Positions 1 to 8,500 are shown, numbered from the stretch's first letter. The stretch: 11,306 nucleotides of DNA from Flavobacteriales bacterium CG18_big_fil_WC_8_21_14_2_50_32_9 (GCA_002770955.1 PCUH01000034.1:1855-13160); one strand, 5' to 3'. Translations and numbers: made by a program. The notes: a model not told the origin generated them from the sequence alone.

Positions 1-3000
1 CACAATAGCATGTCGTTGATCAAAATTAAGAGGCACTAATGTCCTTAAATTTCCATTACCTGACGAAACAAGTCCTAAAGATGTCGTTGTACTAGAGCCT
101 GTTCCGTCAGCAAATTGAAGGGTATAAGCTGCTCTTAGGGTTACATTGCCTTTTCTTCTTAAATCATAGCTCACTGTCATACCTTTTACAGTACCAAAAT
201 CTTTATTTTCAAAAGTAAAATAGTTACCAGGAAATGCTCCAATAATTTGAGATACTTGAATTTGGTCTCTAAATTCTCTGTAAAATGCAGATAGTTTAAC
301 AGCTGAATGCGAACTTAGTTTTTGTTGGAATCCTAACTCATAATCGATAGTTTTTTCAGCTTTTAAATCAGGATTATTAAATGCGGTATTATTTCCTAAA
401 TGATTAAATCCACCTTGATTAAAATTTAAATAACTTAACAAGTCCATTCTATTTCCTGATGAAGGACGTTGGGTTAAGATATCATAATGAGCAAAAAATA
501 AGGCTTCATCAGAAATTGGGAAAGAGAATGAAATACGAGGAGATATATTCACTTGAGGATCAAAATCTTTGAATGAAGCACCATCTAAATCTCTAAAAAC
601 ATTATTTTTATTAGGGTCAACCAACCAAGGATTTGGTATTCCTGATGCGTGTAAAATTGCAGGATCTGAAATTTCTTCACCATCCGCATTGTACCATGTA
701 TCTCCATCTCTATATCCAGTAATTTGAGTTACTTTAGGATCTGTTGCATCATTTACATAAACAACAAAATCATCTCCAATATTTGCTGGTTTCTCTGGTA
801 TATCTAATTCTGCTACTGTTTTAACAGGAAACAAAGAAAACTTATCTTTTAGTACAGATTGATTCGCATCATATCGGTCAATTCTAACACCTACATTAAA
901 AATTAAATCATCAAAAGCAAATTTATCTTGCAAATAACCAGCAATGTAGATAGGTTGAAAGGATGGGTTTTCTCTTGTATAGTTACCATTAGCATCTTTC
1001 TTTGTAAAGAAATCATCTAAGCTAGGGTTTCCAGAAAGTTTTTTTCCTGTATGGTCGTATCCAAAGTTACTCATAGCACCTCTAGCTCCGGTATAAATTT
1101 CGTCAGGAGTAAACATTCCAATGTTCCATACATCAGGGCCATAAGAATCAAAATCTATCCAATCTAAACTTGTTTCTGGAAGACCCAACGCTTTTCTAAG
1201 ATTTTTATCAAATTGATTGTGTTCATTTGCATTGTATGCTTGTTCGAATAAGAACTGAGAAATACCTCCACCTCCTGCTCCAGGAAATTCGATATATGTT
1301 CCATCAAGGTTACTTCGTTCTGCAATTTGGGTATTAACTAACCTTCTTCCTAATGTCCATAAACCAACTGGGTTAACCGTATAACTTCTTTCATTTCGTT
1401 GCTCATATTCAAAACCGATTTGAATAGAGTGGTTCTTTAAACTTGCACTTCCTGAACCTGTGAATCTAAATTGTGTTTGTTCTTGTTTGAAATATTGATT
1501 TGAAACGGTACCCATAGCGTTAAACATATTATAAACGTCAATTGGTACATCGCCATTAACTAAACCACCATTTCCTTGCACACCTTCTATTGTTGATGTA
1601 AATGTTGGATCTCCAGCAAAAATATCATAATAACTTTGTGTGTAGTTTGAAAGTATTGGATTTATATCTCCACTTTCAAATTCATAATTAATTGTGTTTG
1701 GATTGGACATGAATCCAGTAATTATTCTAACAGTATCTCCATTTTGATCAACAATAACTTGAGATGTTACATTTTGGTCAAAAGTATTGATACGTGTAGT
1801 GGTAAATTTACCGATATAACCATAATGATTAAGCTGGTCTTTATGGTTTTCGTCCTGAACAGTTCTGTTAAAATTAGAATAATCAGCTTGAAAAGAAATG
1901 AAAGCATCTTTAATTACAGAAGCATTTTCTTCATCTGTGCTATTAGCAAATCGTTGTGTATATCGTGCGTAAGTTCTCCAAGTACGTTGGATATCTTGTT
2001 GATTGTTTTGAGAGTTAAACAATGCATTACGTCTATTAAATCTGTTTCTATCGTTGTAATCAAAAGAGCCACCTATTGCAATATTAATAGAAGAAGAAAC
2101 ATTAAAATCAATTTTCCCAGCTAAATTCATTCCTTTTCTAGATGCGTTTAATCGGAAAGGAATTTCTTCTAAATCTTCTTTTTTAACGAATTGAGCATTA
2201 TTTACAACACCTGTTTGAAAATCAGAACCACCTGAAAAAGGTGTTGCATTCAATTGTTCCATAACGCCATCTTTAACTTTATAGTTTTTAACAGCATTTG
2301 GCTGAGGGTCAACATCATATTGTAATTCGCCAGAAAGGAAAAACCCAATTTTAGCATCTTTTTTATTTCCTGCTGAATCTTTGTGGAACATAATTGGACC
2401 AGATAAACTGAATCCAAATAAATTAAACCCATGGTCGTCTAATCCTATGATACCGTCTTCTCCATTTTTAAATCCAGAAGTCAGGTATTCGATACCTCCA
2501 AACCACTCTTTAGATGCTCCTCTAGTAGTAATATTTACAATACCACCTGTAACATCACCAAACTGTGCTGGCAAGCCACCAGTAATTACAGATACTTGCT
2601 CAATGGCAGAATTTGGTAGATTTTGAGAACCTCTTACTTTAATACCATCAATATAAGTATCCGTTCCAGAGCTTCTCGATCCTCTAATATTCAAATCTGT
2701 TGAACCATCATCTTTTGAAAATACACCACCAACTGTTTGTGCAACTGAAACTGCTGAACGACCAGGCATTTTAGCAATATTTTCTCTAGTTACCGTTCCT
2801 CCTGATGAAGTTTGATCCTTACTAATTAAAGGTTCTTGAAATTCAACTACCTGAAATTCTGCTAAATCAACTCCTTGACCAGCTTTTAAATCTGGTACAA
2901 AAGTAATTTTTCCCCCACTTACAGTTACGCTATTAATTTTTATATCTTGATAGCCTACATATTTGGCTACTAAATCATAAACACCAGGAGTTAATGCTGT

Positions 3001-3201
3001 AATAGTAAATTTACCATCAAAATCGGTTTGGGCTCCAGCCACTTGTGAGCCACCCTTCATTACAACAATATTGGCAAAAGGAAGAGGTTCTCCTGTTTCC
3101 TTATCTACCATTTTACCTTTAATAGTTCCTTGTCCAGATTGGGCATAAACCATAGATATAGACAATAATACGGTTACAAAAACAGCTAATTTTTTTAACA
3201 T
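1..3201 (-). CDS. TonB-dependent outer-membrane receptor with carboxypeptidase-regulatory-like N-terminal domain (3' end outside the window)
   Basis: The minus strand stays open from an ATG at 3201-3199 to the window edge, giving 1067 codons without a stop. Residues 1-20 form a signal peptide ending in VYA before QSGQG. Residues about 24-105 are a beta-sandwich like CarboxypepD_reg (GTIKGKMVDKETGEPLPFAN, then TDFDGKF). A plug domain covers about 130-230, with ENIAKMPG, LNIRGSRSSGT, YIDGIKVRG and TGGIVNITTRG. The rest is beta-barrel sequence rich in aromatic/Asn strands, including a stretch typical of the late barrel (ISPRISFSFPISDEALFFAHY near residue 890, YELGFQQKL). The family imports ligands across the outer membrane using TonB-ExbBD energy; the substrate cannot be told from sequence. 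It resembles SusC relatives, but no SusD gene is visible; one could lie beyond the left edge. It is transcribed divergently from lpxK. The family is certain, the ligand unknown. Confidence 0.95.
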   Translation of the reverse strand, partial: MLKKLAVFVTVLLSISMVYAQSGQGTIKGKMVDKETGEPLPFANIVVMKGGSQVAGAQTDFDGKFTITALTPGVYDLVAKYVGYQDIKINSVTVSGGKITFVPDLKAGQGVDLAEFQVVEFQEPLISKDQTSSGGTVTRENIAKMPGRSAVSVAQTVGGVFSKDDGSTDLNIRGSRSSGTDTYIDGIKVRGSQNLPNSAIEQVSVITGGLPAQFGDVTGGIVNITTRGASKEWFGGIEYLTSGFKNGEDGIIGLDDHGFNLFGFSLSGPIMFHKDSAGNKKDAKIGFFLSGELQYDVDPQPNAVKNYKVKDGVMEQLNATPFSGGSDFQTGVVNNAQFVKKEDLEEIPFRLNASRKGMNLAGKIDFNVSSSINIAIGGSFDYNDRNRFNRRNALFNSQNNQQDIQRTWRTYARYTQRFANSTDEENASVIKDAFISFQADYSNFNRTVQDENHKDQLNHYGYIGKFTTTRINTFDQNVTSQVIVDQNGDTVRIITGFMSNPNTINYEFESGDINPILSNYTQSYYDIFAGDPTFTSTIEGVQGNGGLVNGDVPIDVYNMFNAMGTVSNQYFKQEQTQFRFTGSGSASLKNHSIQIGFEYEQRNERSYTVNPVGLWTLGRRLVNTQIAERSNLDGTYIEFPGAGGGGISQFLFEQAYNANEHNQFDKNLRKALGLPETSLDWIDFDSYGPDVWNIGMFTPDEIYTGARGAMSNFGYDHTGKKLSGNPSLDDFFTKKDANGNYTRENPSFQPIYIAGYLQDKFAFDDLIFNVGVRIDRYDANQSVLKDKFSLFPVKTVAELDIPEKPANIGDDFVVYVNDATDPKVTQITGYRDGDTWYNADGEEISDPAILHASGIPNPWLVDPNKNNVFRDLDGASFKDFDPQVNISPRISFSFPISDEALFFAHYDILTQRPSSGNRMDLLSYLNFNQGGFNHLGNNTAFNNPDLKAEKTIDYELGFQQKLSSHSAVKLSAFYREFRDQIQVSQIIGAFPGNYFTFENKDFGTVKGMTVSYDLRRKGNVTLRAAYTLQFADGTGSSTTTSLGLVSSGNGNLRTLVPLNFDQRHAIV

Positions 3202-3555
3202 ATTTTTTAATTTAGACTTTAAATATTTTGTTTAGTGCAAATAAATGAGGCGTAAAAGTAATTAATATTAAAACTTAAAACCAAATTATTTTGCGTAAAA
3301 ATAGAAATACTTTATTAATTCTTACCATAAAAATAAAAAGAATTGCAAAAAACACTTTTGTTAAAACATAAGATATACATTGAAATAGCAAAGCAGAACG
3401 ATATGTAACATAATCAAAATCAGAATAAAACATACTTTTATAAGGTGTTAAGTTTTAGTTAGCTTTCCCATAATTAATTTTTTTTTTTAATTTATTAAAG
3501 AAATTTCTAAAGCACGCTTCACTTCATTTTAAAAAATTAATTTTACGACATTGTT
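3202..3555. other. AT-rich divergent intergenic region between the receptor gene and lpxK
   Basis: These 354 bases separate the divergent receptor and lpxK genes and should hold both promoters. I see no open frame with coding character, no tRNA and no strong hairpin. There is an 11-T run at 3478-3488. For the receptor, a near match to the -7 box (TTTATTTG, one mismatch to TAnnTTTG) reads on the minus strand at 3245-3238, about 37 bases before the ATG, without a clear -33 TTG. For lpxK, only imperfect boxes are visible (TACTTTTA at 3433-3440, TAGCTTTC at 3460-3467, each mismatched at the last base), so its promoter cannot be assigned. Confidence 0.6.
3238..3245 (-). promoter_or_regulatory. Possible -7 box for the TonB-dependent receptor gene
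   Basis: The minus strand reads TTTATTTG followed by CAC, one mismatch from the Bacteroidota consensus TAnnTTTG. It would give a leader of about 30 bases. No TTG is found at the expected 17-23 bases upstream, so the call is weak. Confidence 0.3.
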
Positions 3556-4620
3556 TTGAAAAAATTACTTCAAATATTATTACTCCCTTTTTCATTGTTA
3601 TATGGAGTTGTTATTTATCTTAGAAATAAGTGTTATGATTGGGGTTTATTCTCTTCTGTAGAATTTAAAACAACTATTATTTCTATAGGGAATCTTGCTA
3701 TTGGAGGAGTAGGAAAAACTCCTCATGTAGCTTATTTAATAGAACTTCTTCAGTCTAACTATAAAGTAGCAACATTAAGTAGAGGATATAAAAGATTAAC
3801 ATCTGGTTTTATACTTTCTAATGAAAATTCTACAGCTGAAGATATTGGTGATGAACCATTATTATATAAAAAGCGATTTAATGATATACCTGTTGCAGTT
3901 GATGAAAAAAGGGTTAACGGAGTAAAGCAATTAACAAAAACTTATCCTAATCTTGATGTTATTCTATTAGATGATGCTTACCAACACCGAGCTATCAAAC
4001 CTCACATTAACATACTAATTACTGAATTTGAAAATCTATATACAACTGATTATTTACTTCCATCTGGAAGACTAAGAGAAGGAGTTTGTGGAAGTAATAG
4101 AGCTGACATTATAATAGTATCAAAATGTCCAACAATTTTATCTCCAATAGATAAAAAAAGAGTGATACATGAATTAGTTCCTAAAAAAAATCAACCCATA
4201 TATTTTTCCTATATAAAGTATAAAAAACTAATACCTTATAATGCTTTAGCAAAAGAGCTTCAACCTGATTTTAACTCATCCATATTATTATTGACTGGAA
4301 TTGCTAACCCTATACCTTTATATTATGAATTAAAAAATTCATATACATTTGTAAAACATATTTCATTTAATGATCATCATGTTTTTACGGATGAAGATAT
4401 TTCTAAAATAAAAACTGTTTTTAATGAAATCATTGGAAATAATAAATTAATCATAACTACAGAAAAAGATATAATGCGATTATCTTTGCCAAAAATAAAT
4501 AACCAGATTAAAGAATTTCCGATTTATTACATTCCTATAGATATTGATTTTCATGGAGAAGATAAGCAGGAATTTGACAATAAAATTTTAAACTATGTTA
4601 AAGAAAATAGAAGAAACTAA
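3556..4620 (+). CDS. lpxK: Tetraacyldisaccharide 4'-kinase (lipid A 4'-kinase) LpxK
   Basis: LpxK transfers the ATP gamma-phosphate to the 4' position of the lipid A disaccharide precursor at the inner face of the cytoplasmic membrane. The hydrophobic N-terminus (about residues 4-22) fits membrane association. The Walker A loop GGVGKT is at 50-55 inside GNLAIGGVGKTP. RGY (76-78), GDEP (98-101), DDAYQHR (139-145), LLPSGRLREG (167-176) and TEKD (302-305) are all characteristic of the family. The 354-residue length is normal. The start is a TTG at 3556: the first in-frame ATG codes for residue 307, and no ATG lies in frame just upstream, so a non-ATG start is forced. The 3' end overlaps the next gene by 26 bp, implying co-transcription with the phosphorylase and gatB. 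Confidence 0.95.
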   Translation: MKKLLQILLLPFSLLYGVVIYLRNKCYDWGLFSSVEFKTTIISIGNLAIGGVGKTPHVAYLIELLQSNYKVATLSRGYKRLTSGFILSNENSTAEDIGDEPLLYKKRFNDIPVAVDEKRVNGVKQLTKTYPNLDVILLDDAYQHRAIKPHINILITEFENLYTTDYLLPSGRLREGVCGSNRADIIIVSKCPTILSPIDKKRVIHELVPKKNQPIYFSYIKYKKLIPYNALAKELQPDFNSSILLLTGIANPIPLYYELKNSYTFVKHISFNDHHVFTDEDISKIKTVFNEIIGNNKLIITTEKDIMRLSLPKINNQIKEFPIYYIPIDIDFHGEDKQEFDNKILNYVKENRRN

Positions 4621-5410
4621 GCAATTTTTAAGAAGTAAAACATCGTTACAGCCAAAAGTAGGAATTGTTTTGGGAACAGGATTAGGCAATTTATCTACAG
4701 AAATTGATGTTGAAATAGCCATCCCTTATGAAGAAATTCCTAATTTCCCTGTTTCTACTGTTCAAGGTCATTCAGGAAAATTAGTTTTTGGATATTTAAA
4801 CAATGTTCCTGTTGTTGCAATGCAAGGCAGGTTTCATTATTATGAAGGATATTCATTGCAAGAATGTACTTTTCCTATTAGAGTAATGAAAGCCTTAGGC
4901 ATCGCTCAATTATTTTTAAGTAATGCAAGTGGCGGAGTAAATGCCAAATTTGAAGTTGGCGACATTATGTTGATTACCGACCATATTAATTTATTGCCCG
5001 ACAATCCTTTGAGGGGTAAAAACATTGATGAATTAGGGCCTCGTTTTCCTGATATGAGCGAGCCTTACGACAAAAAACTTATTCATTCAGTAATTAATAT
5101 TGCTAAAACAAACAACATAAAATTACAACAAGGAGTTTATGCTGTACTTTCAGGGCCTACATTTGAAACTCCTGCAGAATACAAATATATGCAAATTATT
5201 GGGGCTGATACTGTTGGCATGAGTACTGTTCCTGAAGTAATTGTTGCCCGACACATGGATCTTCCTTGCATGGCTTTATCAATTATTACAGACCTAGGTG
5301 TTGATGGAAAAATAATAGAAATTAGTCATGAAGAAGTGCAAGTTATTGCGAAAGCAGCTGAACCAAAAATGACTTTATTAATAAAAGAACTATTAGCTGA
5401 ATTGTATTAA
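4595..5410 (+). CDS. punA: Purine nucleoside phosphorylase, trimeric NP-II (PNP/MTAP) family
   Basis: The enzyme cleaves purine (deoxy)ribonucleosides with phosphate to free base and ribose-1-phosphate in cytosolic purine salvage. Landmarks are the phosphate loop GTGLG (27-31), MQGRFHYYEGY (76-86, with H81 matching human PNP His86), SNASGGVN (109-116), GPTFETPAE (187-195, with F190 and E191 matching human Phe200 and Glu201) and GADTVGMSTVPE (203-214, M209 matching Met219). H245 matches human His257. The position of human Asn243, which reads the 6-oxo group, is Asp (D233 in SIITDLG), as in adenine-specific MTAP, so the enzyme may accept 6-aminopurines; that is inference. The ATG at 4595 lies inside lpxK; the next in-frame Met (76) is beyond the phosphate loop, so this start and the 26-bp overlap are real. 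The 271-residue length is normal. Confidence 0.95.
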   Translation: MLKKIEETKQFLRSKTSLQPKVGIVLGTGLGNLSTEIDVEIAIPYEEIPNFPVSTVQGHSGKLVFGYLNNVPVVAMQGRFHYYEGYSLQECTFPIRVMKALGIAQLFLSNASGGVNAKFEVGDIMLITDHINLLPDNPLRGKNIDELGPRFPDMSEPYDKKLIHSVINIAKTNNIKLQQGVYAVLSGPTFETPAEYKYMQIIGADTVGMSTVPEVIVARHMDLPCMALSIITDLGVDGKIIEISHEEVQVIAKAAEPKMTLLIKELLAELY

Positions 5411-5437
5411 GGGTTTAGTAAACTTCAAACTAAAAAA

Positions 5438-6886
5438 ATGAACATTTACGATAAATATGAAGCTGTAATTGGATTGGAAATTCATGCTCAATTAGCTACC
5501 AATAGTAAAGCGTACGCTTCCGATTCTGCAAGTTTTGGTGATTTACCAAATACCAACATTAGTCCAATTACATTGGGGCATCCAGGTACATTACCTGTGT
5601 TGAATAAAAAAAATATTGAGTTTGCTGTAAAACTAGGCTTAGCATTAAATTCAACCATTAGAAAAGTAAATGAGTTTGCTAGAAAAAATTATTTTTATGC
5701 AGATTTACCTAAAGGATATCAAATTACACAAGACAAAACTCCTATTTGCAATGGAGGTTATGTTACCTTATTCCCAAATACAGTAAAAGAAAAAAATATC
5801 TCCATCACTAGAATACATTTAGAAGAGGATGCTGGAAAAAGTATGCATGACCAAGACCCTTTTAACACGTTAATTGATTTAAACAGAGCTGGAGTTTCTT
5901 TGGTAGAAATTGTTTCTGAACCAGAAATAAAATCGTCTGATGAAGCTTATGAATATGTTACCCAAATTAGAAAATTGGTTAGGTATCTCGAAATTTGTGA
6001 TGGAAACATGGAAGAAGGAAGTTTACGATGCGATGCCAATGTTTCTGTAATGTTAAAAGGCTCAACAACTTTTGGAGAACGAACTGAAACCAAAAACATG
6101 AACTCCATCCGAAACGTGAAAAGAGCCATTGATTTTGAAATTAAACGACAAATAGATTTAATTGAAGCAGGACAACGAGTAGAAATGGAAACCCGAAGTT
6201 TTAATGCTGCTGATGGTTCAACTACACTCATGCGAAGCAAAGAAGAAGCACATGATTATCGTTATTTTCCTGAACCAGATTTACAACCTGTTTTAGTTGA
6301 AGAAAATTATATTACTGAAGTAAAAAAATTACTTCCTCTACTGCCTAATGAACTTTATAAAGTTTACACTAAAGAATATGGATTGTCTGAATATGACGCC
6401 AACCTCATCATTGAATCGAAACCTTTAGGGCTTTACTATAATGAATTAACTCAACATACCAAAAATTACAAAGCAGCTTCAAACTGGTTGAATGGTTCAA
6501 TAAAATCATATTTAAATGAAAATGGAATTACCATTGAGGATTTTGTTCTAAAACCCATGAAAATTGCCGCACTTATCCAATTAATTGACGATGGAAAAGT
6601 GAGTAATACGGTTGCTTCTCAGCACATTTTTCCAATAATGATTAATCAACCTGACATTGAACCAATGGCTATTGCAGAACAAAATAATCTTATCCAAGAA
6701 AGTAATGCTGATGATATTAGTAATTATATTGATATTGTTATTGAACAAAATCCAACTGAAATAACACGATTCAAAAATGGAGAAAAACAACTCATGGGAT
6801 TTTTGATGGGGCAATTAATGAAAGTTTCGGAGGGAAAAGCTGACCCAAAAAAAGCAAATGTGTTATTAAGAGAAAAATTAAATTAA
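5438..6886 (+). CDS. gatB: Aspartyl/glutamyl-tRNA(Asn/Gln) amidotransferase subunit B
   Basis: GatB is the kinase subunit of GatCAB. It phosphorylates the side-chain carboxylate of misacylated Asp-tRNA(Asn) or Glu-tRNA(Gln) before ammonia from GatA completes amidation. Landmarks are GLEIHAQL (12-19), RKNYFYADLPKGYQITQ (82-98), HLEEDAGK (127-134), DLNRAGVSLVEIVSEPE (147-163), GNMEEGSLRCDANVS (189-203), ETKNMNS (217-223) and KEEAHDYRYFPEPDL (268-282). The C-terminal tail domain ends with a MGQLMK-type segment and KADPKKANVLLREKL. The 482-residue length is usual. The four cysteines that normally bind zinc (pattern C-x-C then CPxC) are A27, D29, S42 and T45 here. gatA and gatC are not in the window. 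It starts 27 bp after the phosphorylase, probably in the same operon. Confidence 0.97.
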   Translation: MNIYDKYEAVIGLEIHAQLATNSKAYASDSASFGDLPNTNISPITLGHPGTLPVLNKKNIEFAVKLGLALNSTIRKVNEFARKNYFYADLPKGYQITQDKTPICNGGYVTLFPNTVKEKNISITRIHLEEDAGKSMHDQDPFNTLIDLNRAGVSLVEIVSEPEIKSSDEAYEYVTQIRKLVRYLEICDGNMEEGSLRCDANVSVMLKGSTTFGERTETKNMNSIRNVKRAIDFEIKRQIDLIEAGQRVEMETRSFNAADGSTTLMRSKEEAHDYRYFPEPDLQPVLVEENYITEVKKLLPLLPNELYKVYTKEYGLSEYDANLIIESKPLGLYYNELTQHTKNYKAASNWLNGSIKSYLNENGITIEDFVLKPMKIAALIQLIDDGKVSNTVASQHIFPIMINQPDIEPMAIAEQNNLIQESNADDISNYIDIVIEQNPTEITRFKNGEKQLMGFLMGQLMKVSEGKADPKKANVLLREKLN

Positions 6887-6890
6887 CTAC

Positions 6891-6898
6891 TATATTTG
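6891..6898 (+). promoter_or_regulatory. -7 promoter box for the thioredoxin-lipoprotein gene
   Basis: TATATTTG matches TAnnTTTG exactly and begins 5 bases after the gatB stop codon. It would give a leader of about 70 bases before the ATG at 6978. No clear -33 TTG stands at the right distance, so the call rests on one box. Confidence 0.4.
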
Positions 6899-6901
6899 TA
6901 A

Positions 6902-6943
6902 TTATTCAGCAACCAATTTATCAATAAAATAGTGGCTGAGTAA
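6902..6943 (+). terminator. Hairpin between gatB and the lipoprotein gene, possible terminator or leader structure
   Basis: TTATTCAGC (6902-6910) pairs with GCTGAGTAA (6935-6943) in a 9-bp stem with one G-T pair and a 24-base loop. A six-T run follows at 6951-6956. It could terminate gatB, but the loop is large, the T-run starts 7 bases after the stem, and the promoter box immediately upstream would start transcripts at or inside the stem. Either reading is weak. Confidence 0.3.
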
Positions 6944-6977
6944 TAACCTCTTTTTTAAAAATTAAAATTCAATACGT

Positions 6978-8123
6978 ATGAAAAAAATATTTTATTACAG
7001 CTTAATATTCACTTTTTTTATTGCTTGTTCTGATGAAAATACATCAACTGATGAAAAAACTGCTACATCCACCATTTCTGGAAACATAAGCAACCTCCCT
7101 TTTGGAACTTCCATATACTTAGATTATGTTGGTACCACAGCAATAGACACAAAAGACACTACAACAATTGCTAACGATGGAAGTTTTAATTTTTCTTATA
7201 CTATTGAAGAATTAGGCTACTATCGCATTAGAATTAACAATCAAAGTTACATTAACCTCATTTTGAATCAAGGTGAATCACCCGTTATTACTGCTGATGG
7301 AACAAATTTAATGAATACTTATAAAGTAGAAGGTTCGGAAGAATCAAAAAAATTGCGTGATTTTAATCTAGCCTATCAAACAAATGCTCAATTACAAGAT
7401 TCATTAGGCAGATTGTATCAGCAAAACCAATCAAACCAAGAATTATTTGTGCAAATGCAAATAGCATCACTTACTTCAATCAGTAAAATGAACAACTATT
7501 TTGCGAGTATAATTAACGAAAAACCAGCCTCTTTAGTGAGTTTAGCTGCAGTTCAAATGTTAGACATCAATGAATATGCTGATTTGCATAAAAAAGTGAA
7601 TGAAGCTCTTAACGAAAAACTACCAAACTCTCCTTACACTCAAAATTTCAATCAGAAATATCAAAAAATAGTAAAACTTTCTCCAGGAGCTGAAGCACCA
7701 GAAATTACGCTTAATGATGCGAATGGAAATCCTGTTTCTTTGTCTTCACTGAGAGGGAAAGTAGTTTTAATTGATTTTTGGGCTTCGTGGTGCAAACCTT
7801 GTAGAATTGAAAACCCTAATGTTGTTGCTGCTTATGATAAATTTAATAAAAATGGATTTGAAGTTTTTAGTGTGTCATTAGATGGAATGCCACAACAACC
7901 AAACGCCAAACAAGATTGGCTCAATGCAATTGAAAAAGACAACCTTAAATGGAAAAACCATGTGAGTGATTTAAAAGGATGGCAATCTTCAATAGTTCCT
8001 TTATACGATATTTCGGGCATTCCTCTTACTATTTTATTAGATAGAGAAGGAAAAATTATTGGCAAAAATTTAAGAGGAGAAGAACTACATAACAAATTAA
8101 CTGAAATTTTTGTAAACTCTTAA
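6978..8123 (+). CDS. TlpA-like thioredoxin-fold lipoprotein (DUF4369-like N-terminus plus AhpC/TSA-thioredoxin C-terminus)
   Basis: The predicted product is an exported disulfide oxidoreductase. Residues 1-16 form a lipoprotein signal with a relaxed lipobox (FIA before C17). Residues about 32-125 form a beta-rich domain like the DUF4369 domains often fused to TlpA-like proteins in Bacteroidota. A helical linker (about 121-232, rich in Gln/Asn/Leu) follows, then a thioredoxin domain from about 235, with VVLIDFWASWCKPC (active site W271-C-K-P-C275), FEVFSVSLD, and the cis-proline region GIPLT (P349). The usual role is reduction of exported thiols such as apocytochromes or other oxidised proteins; the partner is unknown. 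The acidic run CSDEN after the lipidated Cys resembles the surface-export signal known in this phylum. The next gene starts 11 bp downstream, so the two are probably co-transcribed. Confidence 0.88.
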   Translation: MKKIFYYSLIFTFFIACSDENTSTDEKTATSTISGNISNLPFGTSIYLDYVGTTAIDTKDTTTIANDGSFNFSYTIEELGYYRIRINNQSYINLILNQGESPVITADGTNLMNTYKVEGSEESKKLRDFNLAYQTNAQLQDSLGRLYQQNQSNQELFVQMQIASLTSISKMNNYFASIINEKPASLVSLAAVQMLDINEYADLHKKVNEALNEKLPNSPYTQNFNQKYQKIVKLSPGAEAPEITLNDANGNPVSLSSLRGKVVLIDFWASWCKPCRIENPNVVAAYDKFNKNGFEVFSVSLDGMPQQPNAKQDWLNAIEKDNLKWKNHVSDLKGWQSSIVPLYDISGIPLTILLDREGKIIGKNLRGEELHNKLTEIFVNS

Positions 8124-8134
8124 TCCTCTTAGTG

Positions 8135-8500
8135 ATGTCAACTCCTATCCCAACACTAAGTGAGCTTGTTCCTTATTATCATCGAAAAGATTTATTGGAA
8201 AAAGTAGTTATCCAACTTAAAAAAGAATTCAATTGGGTTAGTTTAGAAATTAATTTTGTTGGAAAAGATATAACTCCTTATCAAGAATTGTATCAGCAAG
8301 TTCTACCTTTAATTGATGACTTATTAAATAATGATTACATAAAATTGTTATCTCTTCTATACAGAATAGACATTGAAGAAGATTTTCTTAACAAAAAACT
8401 AAAAGAAAATCCACACGCAGATACGGATGAAATTATTACAGATTTGATTTTGAAAAGAGTACTTCAAAAAGTGATTATTAGGGAAATGTATAAGGCTTAA
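8135..8500 (+). CDS. Conserved-looking small protein of unknown function
   Basis: I do not recognise a characterised family. The frame encodes 121 residues from ATG 8135; a GTG one codon earlier is possible but less likely. The protein is soluble, mostly helical by composition, has no signal peptide, no membrane segment and no cysteine. An N-terminal PYYHRKDLLEKVVIQLKKEF, a central LLSLLYRIDIEEDFL and a C-terminal LILKRVLQKVIIREMYK suggest amphipathic helices. It follows the lipoprotein gene by 11 bp and has the same codon style, so it is likely part of that transcript, but nothing ties it functionally to thiol chemistry. It ends convergent to the response regulator gene. Confidence 0.75.
   Translation: MSTPIPTLSELVPYYHRKDLLEKVVIQLKKEFNWVSLEINFVGKDITPYQELYQQVLPLIDDLLNNDYIKLLSLLYRIDIEEDFLNKKLKENPHADTDEIITDLILKRVLQKVIIREMYKA

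Noticed and set aside
1744..2124. Plus-strand open frame of 126 codons
   Set aside because: It runs antisense inside the receptor gene, whose minus-strand frame has clear family motifs; the plus-strand product has no recognisable features.
1..3201. Naming the receptor SusC/RagA of a polysaccharide-utilisation locus
   Set aside because: No SusD-like gene or glycoside hydrolase is visible, and the plug lacks features I would use to assign SusC; the general receptor name is safer.
3478..3488. Eleven-T run upstream of lpxK as a terminator or phase-variable tract
   Set aside because: No hairpin precedes it and it lies about 67 bases before the start codon; length variation cannot be judged from one sequence.
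5947..6240. Minus-strand open frame inside gatB
   Set aside because: It is antisense to strongly conserved GatB motifs and has no features of its own; the same holds for minus-strand frames at 6581-6814, 7832-8095 and 10023-10327.
8132..8134. GTG as start of the unknown 121-residue protein
   Set aside because: An ATG follows immediately at 8135 and is the more likely start.
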